A stretch of DNA of 64,000 bases from the NCBI RefSeq assembly GCF_001274935.1, contig NZ_LILC01000013.1:558001-622000 (forward strand), read 5' to 3'. The notes beneath the pieces were generated by a model. The model was given only the letters and a program-made list of their open reading frames with translations, had not been told where the DNA came from and ran no database searches. Positions 35,430 through 45,543 of this stretch are shown one piece after another. How positions within the stretch are numbered: the first letter of the stretch is position 1; each line of letters starts with the position of its first letter. The position numbers and the translations under genes were made by a program. Source of the DNA: Priestia koreensis (GTDB taxonomy: Bacteria > Bacillota > Bacilli > Bacillales > Bacillaceae_H).

Positions 35430-37553
35430 TTATTGTTGTTGTTCTTTTTGCTCCGCTTCGCGCTGTTCTTTTAAGATCGCTTTGCGAGAGAGGTTTACAC
35501 GGCCTTGTTTGTCGATTTCCATTACTTTTACAAGAAGCTCATCGCCCATTGAAACAACATCTTCTACTTTGCCAATACGTTCTTCAGCTAGTTCTGAGAT
35601 GTGTACTAATCCGTCTTTACCGCTGAATAATTCAACGAAAGCTCCGAATTTCTCAATGCGTTTTACTTTCCCTAAGTACATTTGACCAACTTCTACTTCA
35701 CGAACAAGGTCTTCGATGATTTTCTTCGCTTTTTGGTTCATTTCGCTCTCAATAGAAGAGATGAAGATTGTACCATCTTGCTCGATATCAATTTTAACGC
35801 CTGTTTCTTCGATGATTTTATTGATTTGCTTACCGCTTGGCCCAATAACATCGCGAATTTTATCAGGGTTAATAGACATTGTTAGAATCTTAGGTGCGTA
35901 GCGTGAAAGCTCTGTACGCGGTTGGTTGATCGTTGTCATCATGTGTTCTAGAATTTGCATACGGCCTTTTTTCGCTTGCTCTAATGCTTCTTCTAAAATT
36001 TCACGTGATAATCCGTCAATTTTAATATCCATTTGTAGTGCCGTTACACCTTTTGATGTCCCTGCTACTTTAAAGTCCATATCTCCAAGGTGATCTTCCA
36101 TTCCTTGAATGTCTGTTAATACAGAGTAGTATTCACCAGATTTGATAAGACCCATTGCGATACCAGCAACTGGTGCTTTAAGTGGTACACCCGCGTCCAT
36201 CATTGCCAGCGTACTTGCACAGATACTTGCTTGTGAAGTAGAACCATTTGATTCAAGTACTTCTGATACAAGACGTACTGTATAAGGGAAGTCTTTTTCA
36301 GAAGGAATAACTGGCTCAAGAGCACGCTCTCCTAGTGCACCGTGACCGATTTCACGACGTCCTGGACCTCTCATTGGTCTTGTTTCACCAACGCTGAAGG
36401 ACGGGAAGTTGTAATGATGCATAAAGCGTTTTGATTCTTCTACGCCTAATCCATCAAGAATTTGCACATCGCCTAAAGCTCCTAGTGTACAAATGCTTAG
36501 CGCCTGAGTTTGTCCACGTGTGAATAACCCAGATCCGTGTGTACGTGATAAAAGACCAACTTCAGAAGAAAGTGGACGAATTTCATCGATTTTACGACCG
36601 TCTGGACGTACTTTTTCTTCTGTAATTAGGCGACGTACTTCTGCTTTTACAAGCTTACCTAAAATTTCGTTCACTTGTTTAAGCGTTGCAGCATCTGTTT
36701 CTTCTTCTTCAAACTTCGCTACGATCGCAGATTTGACTTCACTAATTGCATTTTCACGCGCATGCTTTTCTTGTACTTGAACCGCACGATTCATGTCAGC
36801 TTCAGCCATTTCCGTTACGCGAGCTTTTAGATCTGCATCCACATCATATAAAGAAACTTCTACTTTTTCTTTTCCAACTGCAGCTACAATTTCTTCTTGG
36901 AACGCGATTAGTTTCTTAATTTCGTCATGTCCAAACATGATCGCTTCAAGCATAATTTCTTCTGGTACTTCTTGTGCACCAGCCTCTACCATGTTAATTG
37001 CATCTTTTGTTCCTGCTACAACAAGGTTAATATCGCTCTTTTCCATTTCTTCTACTGTCGGATTAATGACAAATTTGCCTTCAATACGTCCAACCGTAAC
37101 ACCAGCAATTGGTCCTTCGAATGGAACATCAGAAATAGATAGTGCTAATGATGAACCGAACATAGCAGCCATTTCTGAAGAACAGTTTTGGTCTACGCTC
37201 ATTACAACGCTGACTACTTGTACTTCATTACGGAAACCGTCTGCGAAAAGAGGACGAATTGGACGGTCAATTAGACGACTTGCTAAAATTGCGCGTTCAC
37301 TCGGACGCCCCTCACGTTTGATAAATCCTCCTGGAATTTTACCTACTGCGTATAGACGCTCTTCATAGTTAACTGTTAATGGGAAAAAGTCGACATCTTT
37401 TGGCTCTTTAGAAGCTGTTGCCGTACTTAATACTGCTGTGTCGCCATAACGAATTAATGCAGCGCCGTTCGCTTGCTTTGCTAACTGCCCAACTTCGACA
37501 ACTAGCTCACGACCAGCTAATTCGATAGAAAACACTTGTTTGTTGTGTTCCAT
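35430..37553 (-). CDS. pnp: Polyribonucleotide nucleotidyltransferase (PNPase)
   Basis: PNPase degrades RNA 3' to 5' by phosphorolysis. The 707-residue protein has two RNase PH-like domains (about 10-230 and 310-545), a KH domain with [18 protein letters not shown] near 562 and a C-terminal S1 domain (about 620-690). [18 protein letters not shown] near 395 and [22 protein letters not shown] residues near 485 mark the active second core. The length is normal. A promoter with TTGATA/TATAAT lies upstream. Confidence 0.98.
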   Translation of the reverse strand: MEHNKQVFSIELAGRELVVEVGQLAKQANGAALIRYGDTAVLSTATASKEPKDVDFFPLTVNYEERLYAVGKIPGGFIKREGRPSERAILASRLIDRPIRPLFADGFRNEVQVVSVVMSVDQNCSSEMAAMFGSSLALSISDVPFEGPIAGVTVGRIEGKFVINPTVEEMEKSDINLVVAGTKDAINMVEAGAQEVPEEIMLEAIMFGHDEIKKLIAFQEEIVAAVGKEKVEVSLYDVDADLKARVTEMAEADMNRAVQVQEKHARENAISEVKSAIVAKFEEEETDAATLKQVNEILGKLVKAEVRRLITEEKVRPDGRKIDEIRPLSSEVGLLSRTHGSGLFTRGQTQALSICTLGALGDVQILDGLGVEESKRFMHHYNFPSFSVGETRPMRGPGRREIGHGALGERALEPVIPSEKDFPYTVRLVSEVLESNGSTSQASICASTLAMMDAGVPLKAPVAGIAMGLIKSGEYYSVLTDIQGMEDHLGDMDFKVAGTSKGVTALQMDIKIDGLSREILEEALEQAKKGRMQILEHMMTTINQPRTELSRYAPKILTMSINPDKIRDVIGPSGKQINKIIEETGVKIDIEQDGTIFISSIESEMNQKAKKIIEDLVREVEVGQMYLGKVKRIEKFGAFVELFSGKDGLVHISELAEERIGKVEDVVSMGDELLVKVMEIDKQGRVNLSRKAILKEQREAEQKEQQQ

Positions 37554-37643
37554 TAGTTTAATACCCCTCTCTATTATGTAAAATCCCGCTTAGCCTACTT
37601 AATTCTAGTATAGACGAAAACGAAAGAAAACATATATGTTTCA

Positions 37644-37673
37644 ATTATATGTACAAATTTAATTGTGTATCAA
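37644..37673 (-). promoter_or_regulatory. Sigma-A promoter of pnp
   Basis: The minus strand has -35 TTGATA (37668-37673) and -10 TATAAT (37644-37649) with 18 bases between them, about 90 bases upstream of the pnp ATG and just after the rpsO terminator. Confidence 0.75.
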
Positions 37674-37685
37674 ATTTAACATACT

Positions 37686-37712
37686 AAAAAAGCGGGAATG
37701 CTCCCGCTTTTT
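37686..37712 (-). terminator. Terminator of rpsO
   Basis: The minus strand has AAAAAGCGGGA, loop GCAT, TCCCGCTTTTT: a GC core with A and T flanks, 6 bases after the rpsO stop. Confidence 0.92.
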
Positions 37713-37717
37713 GTAGA

Positions 37718-38023
<306 letters not shown>

Positions 38024-38076
38024 CTAGCAGTACGTTGGTGAAGCGCAACGCCAAGCAATGGTTAAATACATTTGTT

Positions 38077-38105
38077 ATAATACTATTTCTAGCAACTAAA
38101 TGCAA
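38077..38105 (-). promoter_or_regulatory. Sigma-A promoter of rpsO
   Basis: The minus strand has -35 TTGCAT (38100-38105) and -10 TATTAT (38077-38082) with a 17-base spacer. The resulting leader contains a CGTTG/CAACG hairpin near 38027-38050 that might be an S15 binding site. Confidence 0.65.
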
Positions 38106-38126
38106 GTCTTTCTCTAGGAAATTTCA

Positions 38127-39071
38127 TTATTTCTTATTAAAATAGCGAATTGCCTCTTGTTTATCCTTTTCAATTTGAGCGACTAGAGACTCAATGCCAT
38201 TGAATTTCTGCTCGCCGCGAAGCTTTTGATAGAAGCGAACCTCCATTGGCTGATCATATACTTGCTCATCAAATTGAAATAAATGAACTTCGATCGTAGG
38301 TTTTCCATCCGACTCTTTGTTGAACGTGGGCTTATAGCCTACGTTGCATACACCTTGGTACCATTGCCCTAGAACATGTGCTTCTACTGCATACACGCCT
38401 GTCGATGGAATCAGGTAAGCATCGTCTGACTCTACGTTTGCGGTTGGGAAACCAATTTGTCTGCCCCTTTTGTCACCGTGGACAACATGACCTTTAATTG
38501 AATATTCTCTTCCTAATAAATCCGACAATGCGTCTACATTCCCTTCTTTTAAACACTTCCTAATAAAGGTAGAGCTAATTTTCTCTTCGCCTAACGTTAG
38601 CTTATCAATAATTGTTTGCGTGAATTGATTTCTTGAATGAAATGGGAGAGTTTCCATCGTCCCTTTTCCCATTTTCCCATACGAATAATCAAACCCCGCT
38701 ACTACATGTTTAATATGTAATCCAATAATATACTGATCGACAAACTCCTGCGGAAGCAGGCTAGCAAAAGCAAGATCAAAATGCACTAAATACAGTCGAT
38801 CAATTCCAAGCTGTTCAATGATTTCTATTTTTTGCTGCAGAGGAGTGATCATGTCAACGTGCTGAACATTTTTACCGAGCACGACCGATGGGTGCGGGTC
38901 AAAGGTCATGACCGCACTTTTGATTCCCTTCTCATCAGCTATTTTCTTCGCCATCTTAATTACTTCTTGATGTCCTAAGTGCACGCCATCAAAATAACCG
39001 AGTGCCATTACGGCTTGTGGCATTGCGTCTTGCTGAAAATGGTGCGGATGTTGAATTTCAATTACTTCCAC
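38127..39071 (-). CDS. ribF: Bifunctional riboflavin kinase / FAD synthetase
   Basis: RibF (ribC in B. subtilis) phosphorylates riboflavin to FMN and adenylates FMN to FAD. The 314-residue protein has an N-terminal nucleotidyltransferase with MALGYFDGVHLGHQEVI at residues 23-39 and VVAGFDYSYGKMGKG near 122. A C-terminal kinase domain carries GRQIGFPTANV near 204 and YQGVCNVGYKPTF near 238. It follows truB by 22 bases in the translation-gene block. Confidence 0.97.
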   Translation of the reverse strand: MEVIEIQHPHHFQQDAMPQAVMALGYFDGVHLGHQEVIKMAKKIADEKGIKSAVMTFDPHPSVVLGKNVQHVDMITPLQQKIEIIEQLGIDRLYLVHFDLAFASLLPQEFVDQYIIGLHIKHVVAGFDYSYGKMGKGTMETLPFHSRNQFTQTIIDKLTLGEEKISSTFIRKCLKEGNVDALSDLLGREYSIKGHVVHGDKRGRQIGFPTANVESDDAYLIPSTGVYAVEAHVLGQWYQGVCNVGYKPTFNKESDGKPTIEVHLFQFDEQVYDQPMEVRFYQKLRGEQKFNGIESLVAQIEKDKQEAIRYFNKK

Positions 39072-39093
39072 AGTTCGTTCACCTTTTTCTATG

Positions 39094-40017
39094 TCAATCT
39101 TCGGTATGAATTGCTAATACTTTTACAGGCTTGATTTTATCCTCTTTCGTTGGATGAACTTGATAAATCGCAAGAACTTGTCCTCTTTCATCCATCACTC
39201 GGATCAGTTGTTCGGCATCTGTTATTTCATCTGGCTTTGAAAGAACAGCGCCATTTTTCACTTTCTCTGCTAATGTATCACTAATTACCCATTTCGGCAA
39301 ATGATTGAGCGCCTTCTCAATTGGTAGCAAATGCTCTTGAATCGTTCCTTCTTCCATAGAGTGCTCAATTTGCTCAAACGTTAAGCAATCCTGCAGTGTA
39401 AACTCACCTGAAGCTGTACGGATAAGGTCTGACATATGCGCGGGGTAACCTAGACGTTCACCCATCATAACGGCGAGAGTTCGAACGTATGTCCCTTTGC
39501 TGCAATGAACGCGGAATCGGAAGGAGATCGTTTCACCGGAGAACTCTTCTCGTTCATCTAAAAGCGTAAGCTCATGAATTGTAATGTCACGACTTGGTCG
39601 CTCGACCTCAATTCCTGCACGTGCGTATTCATAGAGCTTTTTCCCGTTTACTTTCACAGCCGAATACATCGGTGGAGTTTGCTGAATTGTGCCTGTAAGA
39701 GATGCGAGCATGTCTAATACCTGCTTACGAGAGAATGTGTGCGTTACCTTCTTCTGCTCTACCGCATCACCTGAAGCATCTTCGGTTGTCGTCGAGAGGC
39801 CTAGCGTTACTTCTCCTTCATAGGTTTTGGAATGGTTGGTCAAATATTCAACAACCTTCGTTCCACGACCGATACAAATCGGTAGCACACCTGTTACATC
39901 AGGATCTAACGTACCGGTATGACCTACTTTTTTCGTTCGTAAAATTTTTCTAATTTTAAACACACAATCATGTGAAGTAAGACCTTTTGGTTTATTTAAA
40001 ACTAAGATGCCGTCCAT
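39094..40017 (-). CDS. truB: tRNA pseudouridine(55) synthase
   Basis: TruB makes pseudouridine 55 in the T arm of tRNAs. The 307 residues open MDGILVLNKPKGLTSHDCV and carry VGHTGTLDPDVTGVLPICIG near residue 32 with the catalytic Asp, then YSAVKVNGKKLYEYARAG near 118. A C-terminal extension of about 60 residues (about 245-307) looks like a PUA-type region. A hairpin terminator upstream, after rbfA, suggests partial uncoupling from the infB operon. Confidence 0.97.
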   Translation of the reverse strand: MDGILVLNKPKGLTSHDCVFKIRKILRTKKVGHTGTLDPDVTGVLPICIGRGTKVVEYLTNHSKTYEGEVTLGLSTTTEDASGDAVEQKKVTHTFSRKQVLDMLASLTGTIQQTPPMYSAVKVNGKKLYEYARAGIEVERPSRDITIHELTLLDEREEFSGETISFRFRVHCSKGTYVRTLAVMMGERLGYPAHMSDLIRTASGEFTLQDCLTFEQIEHSMEEGTIQEHLLPIEKALNHLPKWVISDTLAEKVKNGAVLSKPDEITDAEQLIRVMDERGQVLAIYQVHPTKEDKIKPVKVLAIHTED

Positions 40018-40065
40018 TGTACTGTTTCCTTCCTTTCAATCTTGCTTTGGCAATACACTTGCAAC

Positions 40066-40132
40066 AAAAAAAGGCATTCCCCCTGTTAATGGGTATTTCA
40101 CCATCGTCATTTCTACTGGGGCAATGCCTTTT
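40066..40132 (-). terminator. Terminator between rbfA and truB
   Basis: The minus strand AAAAGGCATTGCCCC pairs with GGGGGAATGCCTTTTTTT across a loop of about 35 bases, ending in seven T residues. The long loop makes it less efficient than a compact hairpin. Confidence 0.72.
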
Positions 40133-40156
40133 CTATATCAACGAAGTAAGACTCGC

Positions 40157-40510
40157 TTACTCTTCGTGATCGTCTTTTTTAATTTCGTGCAGTAACGTTT
40201 CGATTCGATTTCCATAATCAATGGATTCATCAAATTCAAACGTAATTTCTGGAGTTTTACGTAAGCGAATACGTTGACCAATTTCAGAGCGAATAAATCC
40301 TTTCGCCTTTGCTAGTCCTTTTAACGTATTTTCACGTTGTTCTGCATCACCAAGCACTGAAATAAAGACTGTTGCCTGCTGCAGGTCTCCCGTTACTTGA
40401 ACATCTGTTACTGTCACGAAGCCAATGCGTGGGTCCTTAATTTTGCGGCCAATGATGTCGCCTAGTTCTTTTTTCATTTGCTCGCCCACACGGTTTGCAC
40501 GTAGTTTCAT
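40157..40510 (-). CDS. rbfA: 30S ribosome-binding factor A
   Basis: RbfA helps mature the 5' end of 16S rRNA and the cold-adapted 30S subunit. The 117-residue protein opens [20 protein letters not shown] and contains [20 protein letters not shown] near residue 27 and [19 protein letters not shown] near 80, the KH-like fold of the family. It follows ylxP by 18 bases. Confidence 0.97.
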   Translation of the reverse strand: MKLRANRVGEQMKKELGDIIGRKIKDPRIGFVTVTDVQVTGDLQQATVFISVLGDAEQRENTLKGLAKAKGFIRSEIGQRIRLRKTPEITFEFDESIDYGNRIETLLHEIKKDDHEE

Positions 40511-40528
40511 CTTTGAAACACCTCTTCT

Positions 40529-40807
40529 CTATAGCCAATCAAACGACGTAAGCGTACGTTCAATTTCTGGAAAGGAATCTATCATTTCGAGAACACGGTT
40601 CAGTTCTTTTTCTGTGACCGTTGAATTGGAGGAAATGGCAACAATTCCAAACTTGGTTCGCTGCCATTGATCCTGAAAATCAATCTCCGAAATGGATACA
40701 TTATAACGCTGTTTCACCCTTGTCGTAATGCGCTGTAAGACAGATCGCTTATCCTTTAAGGACTGTGCGTCATAAATGATACATTCACATTCGACGTATC
40801 CAATCAT
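40529..40807 (-). CDS. ylxP: YlxP, DUF503 family protein
   Basis: A 92-residue protein of the YlxP/DUF503 family, opening [21 protein letters not shown], with a ferredoxin-like alternation of strands and helices. The start overlaps the infB stop (ATGA). The gene is conserved between infB and rbfA in Bacillus; a role in ribosome assembly is suggested by position only. Confidence 0.93.
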   Translation of the reverse strand: MIGYVECECIIYDAQSLKDKRSVLQRITTRVKQRYNVSISEIDFQDQWQRTKFGIVAISSNSTVTEKELNRVLEMIDSFPEIERTLTSFDWL

Positions 40808-42684
40808 TGACGAGTGATTTCTTCCATTACGTATGCTTCGATTACGTCACCTTCTTTTACATCGTTAAAGTTTTTAATTGTTACACCACATTCGTACCCT
40901 TGTGCTACTTCTTTCACATCATCTTTGAAGCGTTTAAGCGCATCGATTTCACCTTCGAAAATAACGATGCCGTCACGGATAAGACGAATGCCACTGTCAC
41001 GAGTTATTTTACCATCTGTTACATAGCTTCCGGCAATCGTTCCAACTTTTGATACTTTGAACGTTTGACGAACTTCCATTTGACCGATGATTTTTTCTTC
41101 GTACTCAGGATCTAGCATCCCTTTCATCGCTGCTTCGATTTCTTCGATCGCTTTGTAGATGATGCGGTGTAAGCGGACATCAACATTTTCAGCTTCTGCT
41201 ACGCGTTTTGCGTTCACATCTGGACGAACGTTGAACCCAATTACGATTGCATTAGAAGCAGATGCTAAGATGATATCTGATTCTGTGATTGCTCCAACGC
41301 CTGTGTGAATAATTTTAACCTTCACGCCTTCTACTTCAATTTTTTGAAGAGAAGCAGCCATTGCTTCTACAGAACCTTGTACGTCTGCTTTTACGATAAT
41401 ATTGATATCTTTTACTTCACCTTGTTTGATTTGCTCAAATAAGTCTTCTAAGCTTACGCGGCTTTTTTCCCCACGTTGTGCTTCAAGCTGCTTTTGAGCA
41501 CGAGCTTCCCCAACTTGGCGCGCTTTTTTCTCATCTTCAAATACCATGAAACGGTCACCCGCTAATGGGACTTCGTTAAGACCTGTAATTTCAACAGGTG
41601 TTGACGGCAATGCTTCTTTTACACGACGACCTACATCGTTGACCATCGCACGTACGCGACCAAATGTGTTTCCTACTACAATTGGATCACCTACGCGAAG
41701 CGTTCCGTTTTGTACAAGTAGAGTCGCTACAGAACCGCGTCCTTTGTCAAGCTCGGCTTCAATAACTGTTCCAAGTGCACGGCGAGAAGGATTTGCTTTA
41801 TATTCCTCTACTTCACTTACAAGTAGAATCATCTCTAATAGGTTGTCAATTCCATCTCCAGATAATGCAGATAGGTAACAGAAAATTGTGTCTCCGCCCC
41901 AGTCTTCAGATACAAGACCATATTCTGTTAATTCTTGCATCACGCGATCTGGATTTGCTGCTTCTTTATCCATTTTATTCACGGCAACGATGATTGGAAC
42001 TTCTGCCGCTTTCGCATGGTTAATTGCTTCAATCGTTTGTGGCATAACGCCATCATCTGCTGCAACAACTAGAATGGTAATGTCCGTTACTTGTGCTCCA
42101 CGTGCACGCATTGTTGTAAACGCAGCATGTCCTGGTGTGTCTAAGAACGTAATTTTCTTGTTGTTTGCTTCAATTTGATAAGCACCGATATGCTGTGTAA
42201 TCCCACCAGCTTCGCCTGCTGTAACTTTTGAGTTACGGATTGAGTCAAGAAGCGTTGTTTTACCATGGTCAACATGTCCCATGATTGTAACGACTGCTGG
42301 ACGTTCTACTAAATCCGCTGCATCATCTTCTACGTCAAGAGTTTCAAATTCTGTTTCGTCGATGATGACTTCTTCTTCAACCTCTACGCCATATTCGCCT
42401 GCGATTAGCTCGATAGCATCTTTGTCAAGCTCTTGGTTGATTGTTGCCATAACGCCTAAAAGGAATAATTTTTTAATGATTTCAGAAGGCTCTTTGCCTA
42501 ATTTTTTCCCTAATTCAGTAACCGTTAAGCTACCTGCAAACGTAATTTTTTCTGGAAGCTCTTTTTTCTTCGGAGCTACAGGCGGTTTTTGAGCCGCTGG
42601 CTTAGTGTTGTTACGTTTGTTTTTATTTGGCTGATTATTTTTTTTTGTTTGTTGGTTTTTGTTTGACGATTTATCTTTATTCAC
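40804..42684 (-). CDS. infB: Translation initiation factor IF-2, from an internal GTG start (short form)
   Basis: IF2 is the GTPase that delivers initiator tRNA to the ribosome. The frame from GTG 42684 encodes 626 residues: a Lys/Asn-rich N-terminal linker (1-45), the [20 protein letters not shown] element (47-66), and the G domain with GHVDHGKT (136-143), DTPGH (182-186) and NKMD (236-239). The C-terminal domains are intact. In Bacillus the long IF2-alpha would start further up, at TTG 42927, but in-frame TAA at 42814-42816 and TAG at 42793-42795 block that. The internal GTG corresponds to the known second start (IF2-beta) of Bacillus. The site before it, AGAGGATG, is far (13 bases) from the GTG. 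Confidence 0.9.
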   Translation of the reverse strand: MNKDKSSNKNQQTKKNNQPNKNKRNNTKPAAQKPPVAPKKKELPEKITFAGSLTVTELGKKLGKEPSEIIKKLFLLGVMATINQELDKDAIELIAGEYGVEVEEEVIIDETEFETLDVEDDAADLVERPAVVTIMGHVDHGKTTLLDSIRNSKVTAGEAGGITQHIGAYQIEANNKKITFLDTPGHAAFTTMRARGAQVTDITILVVAADDGVMPQTIEAINHAKAAEVPIIVAVNKMDKEAANPDRVMQELTEYGLVSEDWGGDTIFCYLSALSGDGIDNLLEMILLVSEVEEYKANPSRRALGTVIEAELDKGRGSVATLLVQNGTLRVGDPIVVGNTFGRVRAMVNDVGRRVKEALPSTPVEITGLNEVPLAGDRFMVFEDEKKARQVGEARAQKQLEAQRGEKSRVSLEDLFEQIKQGEVKDINIIVKADVQGSVEAMAASLQKIEVEGVKVKIIHTGVGAITESDIILASASNAIVIGFNVRPDVNAKRVAEAENVDVRLHRIIYKAIEEIEAAMKGMLDPEYEEKIIGQMEVRQTFKVSKVGTIAGSYVTDGKITRDSGIRLIRDGIVIFEGEIDALKRFKDDVKEVAQGYECGVTIKNFNDVKEGDVIEAYVMEEITRQ

Positions 42685-42813
42685 GCTAATATATTCATCC
42701 TCTTCATAATCCTTATTTTTGTTACTCGGAACAGAAGAAGCACTCTCCTGTACTGTTTCTTTCGACTGTTCGTTCGCAAACAGTTCATCTAACTATCTCA
42801 CAGCTAATTCTTC

Positions 42814-42927
42814 TTAAGCTGTCATGTGATTAGAAACCTCAATACGCAAATTGTTCAATTTCGTAATGACATCTTTACTTGAAACATTATGTTTCTTAGC
42901 ATACTCATATACACGAATTTTGCTCAA
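42814..42927 (-). CDS. IF2 N-terminal fragment, 37-residue short frame ending at a premature TAA
   Basis: The TTG at 42927, preceded by GGGTGGAAG, opens a frame reading [19 protein letters not shown], the first helices of Bacillus IF2, and ends after 37 residues at TAA 42814-42816. The same frame continues after the stop with EELAVR, a second stop (TAG, 42793-42795), then [12 protein letters not shown], and then the intact IF2 frame. So the long-form coding potential is present but interrupted. It could be a translated micropeptide, a leader that feeds internal initiation, or a decayed remnant. Confidence 0.75.
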   Translation of the reverse strand: MSKIRVYEYAKKHNVSSKDVITKLNNLRIEVSNHMTA

Positions 42928-42948
42928 CACTTCCACCCGCAAGAAAAT

Positions 42949-43254
42949 TTAATCGAGCATGGTAGACATCTTTTTCGCAAATCCGTCGTCAACGATCGCA
43001 ATCACAACCCGAGCTTCTTTTCCGATTGCTTCCCCTAAGCGGTGTCGATCCGATACGTATTTGATGGGCACTTTGTAATAAGCGCATTTGTCCTGAACCT
43101 TTTTCGTGGTGTTTTCCGATGCATCTTGAGAAAGAATGACTAGTTTAGCGCTTTGCTTACGCACTTCCTTAATCACGAGCTCTTCCCCAGAAATGACTTT
43201 ACGTGCTCGATTTGCTAAGCCTAAAAAGGAATACCATTTTTCTTGTTTCATCAA
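42949..43254 (-). CDS. ylxQ: YlxQ, L7Ae-family ribosomal protein-like RNA-binding protein
   Basis: A 101-residue protein of the L7Ae/L30e family (also called RplGB), expected to bind kink-turn RNA. It shows [20 protein letters not shown] near residue 7, [17 protein letters not shown] near 36 and [14 protein letters not shown] near 66. ATG 43254 overlaps the ylxR stop (ATGA). It lies between ylxR and infB as in B. subtilis. Confidence 0.94.
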   Translation of the reverse strand: MMKQEKWYSFLGLANRARKVISGEELVIKEVRKQSAKLVILSQDASENTTKKVQDKCAYYKVPIKYVSDRHRLGEAIGKEARVVIAIVDDGFAKKMSTMLD

Positions 43255-43532
43255 TTGGCTTTTGTCTCCCCTTCGACTAGTGCAAGTAGCTCATCATAGA
43301 TGTGATCGTCTACCGCCACTTCTAAATGACTTGCTAAGATGTTTTTCTTTTTGGCTAGAAGAATGGCCTCTTTTGTTCTATTTAAATAGGCGCCTCTTCC
43401 AGACTTTTTACCAGTTAAATCAATCGAAACCTCTCCTTCTTTGGAGCGAACTACACGCACTAGCTCTTTTTTGGGTTTCATTTCTTGTGTCGCGATACAT
43501 TTACGCATCGGTACTTTTCTTTGATTGTTCAC
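43251..43532 (-). CDS. ylxR: YlxR, nucleic-acid-binding (DUF448) protein
   Basis: A 93-residue basic protein of the YlxR family, thought to bind RNA or affect transcription. It has [20 protein letters not shown] near residue 8, [19 protein letters not shown] near 46 (the GRGAY motif) and an acidic C-terminus. The start is GTG with GAGGTGATACCAG upstream; ATG at residue 9 is an alternative. Confidence 0.93.
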   Translation of the reverse strand: MNNQRKVPMRKCIATQEMKPKKELVRVVRSKEGEVSIDLTGKKSGRGAYLNRTKEAILLAKKKNILASHLEVAVDDHIYDELLALVEGETKAN

Positions 43533-43545
43533 CTGGTATCACCTC

Positions 43546-44658
43546 TTATTCGCTATCAGCTTCATCAAAGTCAAAAGCATCACGGTCGATTAATGATTCT
43601 TTTTCGCCTGTATAGATGCCTTCTTGCTCTGCTTCTGATTGACTTTTAATATCGATTTTCCAACCTGTTAATTTTGCTGCCAAACGTGCGTTTTGACCAC
43701 GTTTACCAATCGCAAGTGATAATTGATAGTCTGGTACAATTACCGTTGTTGCTTTTGCTTCTTCGTTCACCATCACTTCTACTACTTTTGAAGGGCTCAG
43801 TGCATTGGCAACAAACTCAACTGGATCTTTTGACCAGCGAACGATATCAATTTTTTCACCTTTTAATTCATTCACGACTGCTTGAACGCGCTGACCTTTT
43901 GGTCCTACACATGAACCTACTGGATCCACTTCAGGGAATTCAGAATGAACCGAGATTTTAGAACGATCTCCCGCTTCGCGAGCGACAGATTTCACTTCAA
44001 CTGTTCCATCAAAGATTTCTGGAACTTCTTTTTCGAAAAGACGCTTTAACAGACCTGGATGTGTACGTGATACGTAAATTTGAGGGCCTTTTGTTGTCTT
44101 TTCTACTTTTGTAATATACACCTTAATACGATCATGTGGCTTGTATTGTTCATTTGGCATTTGCTCACTTTGTGGAAGCAATGCTTCAATTTTACCTAAG
44201 CTCACGTAGATGAATTTTGCATCTTGACGCTGAACAATCCCTGTCATGATGTCTTCTTCACGGTCAATAAATTCAGAGTAAATGATACCACGCTCAGCTT
44301 CACGCACGCGCTGTGTTACCACTTGCTTCGCTGTTTGTGCCGCAATACGACCGAAATCTTTTGGTGTTACTTCAATTTCAATCACATCTTCAATTTGGTA
44401 GTTCGGGTTCACTTTTTGTGCCTCTTCTACCGAAATTTCTAAACGTGGATCGTATACTTCGTCAACCACATCTTTACGAGCAAATACGCGCATTGTACCT
44501 TTTCCTAGATTCATATCCACGCGCACGTTTTGTGCTTGGTTAAAGTTGCGTTTATATGCTGAAATAAGGGCAGCTTCAATTGCCTCAATTATTACATCTT
44601 TTCCAATGCCTTTTTCTTTTTCTAACAGAGTCAAAGCATCTAAAAGTTCGCTGCTCAT
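43546..44658 (-). CDS. nusA: Transcription termination/antitermination protein NusA
   Basis: NusA modulates pausing and termination by RNA polymerase. The 370 residues contain an N-terminal domain (1-130), an S1 domain (about 135-200) and two KH domains with VGSCVGPKGQRVQAVVNELK near 243 and LAIGKRGQNARLAAKLTG near 314. As usual for Bacillus, it lacks the acidic repeats found at the C-terminus of the E. coli protein. It follows rimP by 39 bases. Confidence 0.97.
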   Translation of the reverse strand: MSSELLDALTLLEKEKGIGKDVIIEAIEAALISAYKRNFNQAQNVRVDMNLGKGTMRVFARKDVVDEVYDPRLEISVEEAQKVNPNYQIEDVIEIEVTPKDFGRIAAQTAKQVVTQRVREAERGIIYSEFIDREEDIMTGIVQRQDAKFIYVSLGKIEALLPQSEQMPNEQYKPHDRIKVYITKVEKTTKGPQIYVSRTHPGLLKRLFEKEVPEIFDGTVEVKSVAREAGDRSKISVHSEFPEVDPVGSCVGPKGQRVQAVVNELKGEKIDIVRWSKDPVEFVANALSPSKVVEVMVNEEAKATTVIVPDYQLSLAIGKRGQNARLAAKLTGWKIDIKSQSEAEQEGIYTGEKESLIDRDAFDFDEADSE

Positions 44659-44697
44659 CTACCTAAGTCCCCCTTAATAAAAATCACGAGTTATCAC

Positions 44698-45168
44698 TTA
44701 AAAAACGACCGCTAATCTTGCAAGCGCTACTTTTTCGTATGGAATCTCGATATCCTTTTTTCTTGTTTTAATTTTCACGGTAATTGTAATAGTTTGTCCA
44801 TCAAAGGCTACGAGTTCACCTTCAAACTCTTTTGCACCTTGGATTTGTTCATACGTTTTAATATATACATTTTTCCCAATTGCTTTTTCAACATCCTCTG
44901 GCTTTTTCAGTGGACGTTCCGCACCTGGTGAAGACACCTCTAAGAAGTAATTGTGAGGAATCGGATCAATTTCGTCCATTATTTCGCTTAAACGCTCGCT
45001 CACAATTCCGCATTGTTCAATGTCAATGCCATTCTCTGTGTCGATGAATACGCGCAGGAACCAATCCTTTCCTTCCTTCACATATTCAATATCAACTAGT
45101 TCAATTTCCAATTCTGTTACAATAGGCGTCACTAGTTCTTCGACGATTTCTGTTACTTTTCTAGCCAT
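44698..45168 (-). CDS. rimP: Ribosome maturation factor RimP
   Basis: RimP assists assembly of the 30S subunit. The 156-residue protein opens [17 protein letters not shown] and has [19 protein letters not shown] near residue 24 and [19 protein letters not shown] near 78, family-defining stretches. The start follows AAGGAGGAATAGG. It is the first gene of the rimP-nusA-infB block. A possible attenuator hairpin lies about 120 bases upstream. Confidence 0.97.
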   Translation of the reverse strand: MARKVTEIVEELVTPIVTELEIELVDIEYVKEGKDWFLRVFIDTENGIDIEQCGIVSERLSEIMDEIDPIPHNYFLEVSSPGAERPLKKPEDVEKAIGKNVYIKTYEQIQGAKEFEGELVAFDGQTITITVKIKTRKKDIEIPYEKVALARLAVVF

Positions 45169-45286
45169 CCTATTCCTCCTTCAATCATGTTCGACACCTT
45201 CACCGTTTGCGTAATAGCAGTCCCTAATGTCCTTTGAATGATGCATGTGCTTCAATCAATAAAAGCTGTACAACCTTCACTTTTTC

Positions 45287-45326
45287 TCCTGATAAAAAGT
45301 CCCTGCTAAATTAGCAGGGCTCAGGA
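45287..45326 (-). terminator. Terminator-like hairpin in the rimP leader, possible attenuator
   Basis: The minus strand reads CCCTGCTAA, one base, TTAGCAGGG, then ACTTTTTATC. The stem is perfect over 9 bp. It lies about 120 bases upstream of the rimP start. Outer arms TCCTGA (45287-45292) and TCAGGA (45321-45326) allow a longer alternative pairing across the T tract. Confidence 0.6.
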
Positions 45327-45456
45327 AAGGTTTGTTCAAGTGAGTGCTTAGCTTTACTGCCTTGTATTTATGTAAAGTCGGTCAGATCAGCTAAAAAACT
45401 ATCGGTTCTACAACTTTACGAAATAAAAGACGTGCTAAGTAAACCTACCATCAATA

Positions 45457-45484
45457 GAAAAGAGCGGGTTTCCCCACTCTTTTC
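45457..45484 (-). terminator. Terminator of polC
   Basis: The minus strand has GAAAAGAGTGGG, loop of 4, CCCGCTCTTTTC: a mostly A-T stem with a GC centre and TTTTC tail, 60 bases after the polC stop. Confidence 0.75.
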
Positions 45485-45543
45485 CGTCCGTTATCCTTAG
45501 CGTTTCCATATTTACTATACCATAACCATTTTTTTTATGCAAA

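Larger units (their letters stand above)
45169..45543. other. Intergenic region between polC and rimP
   Basis: About 375 bases containing the polC terminator and a second terminator-like hairpin in the rimP leader. The promoter of the rimP-nusA-infB block should lie between them. I see no consensus pair with confidence. No open frame with a ribosome site is visible. Confidence 0.5.

Noticed and set aside
36793..37368. 191-residue plus-strand frame opposite pnp
   Set aside because: Antisense shadow of a strongly conserved gene; Ser/Thr-rich composition is typical of such shadows.
42793..42816. TAG/TAA in infB as pyrrolysine, recoded codon or programmed read-through
   Set aside because: One stop is TAA, for which no such recoding is known in Bacillus, and no pyl genes or conserved stimulatory structure are visible. 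An internal start explains the gene more simply.
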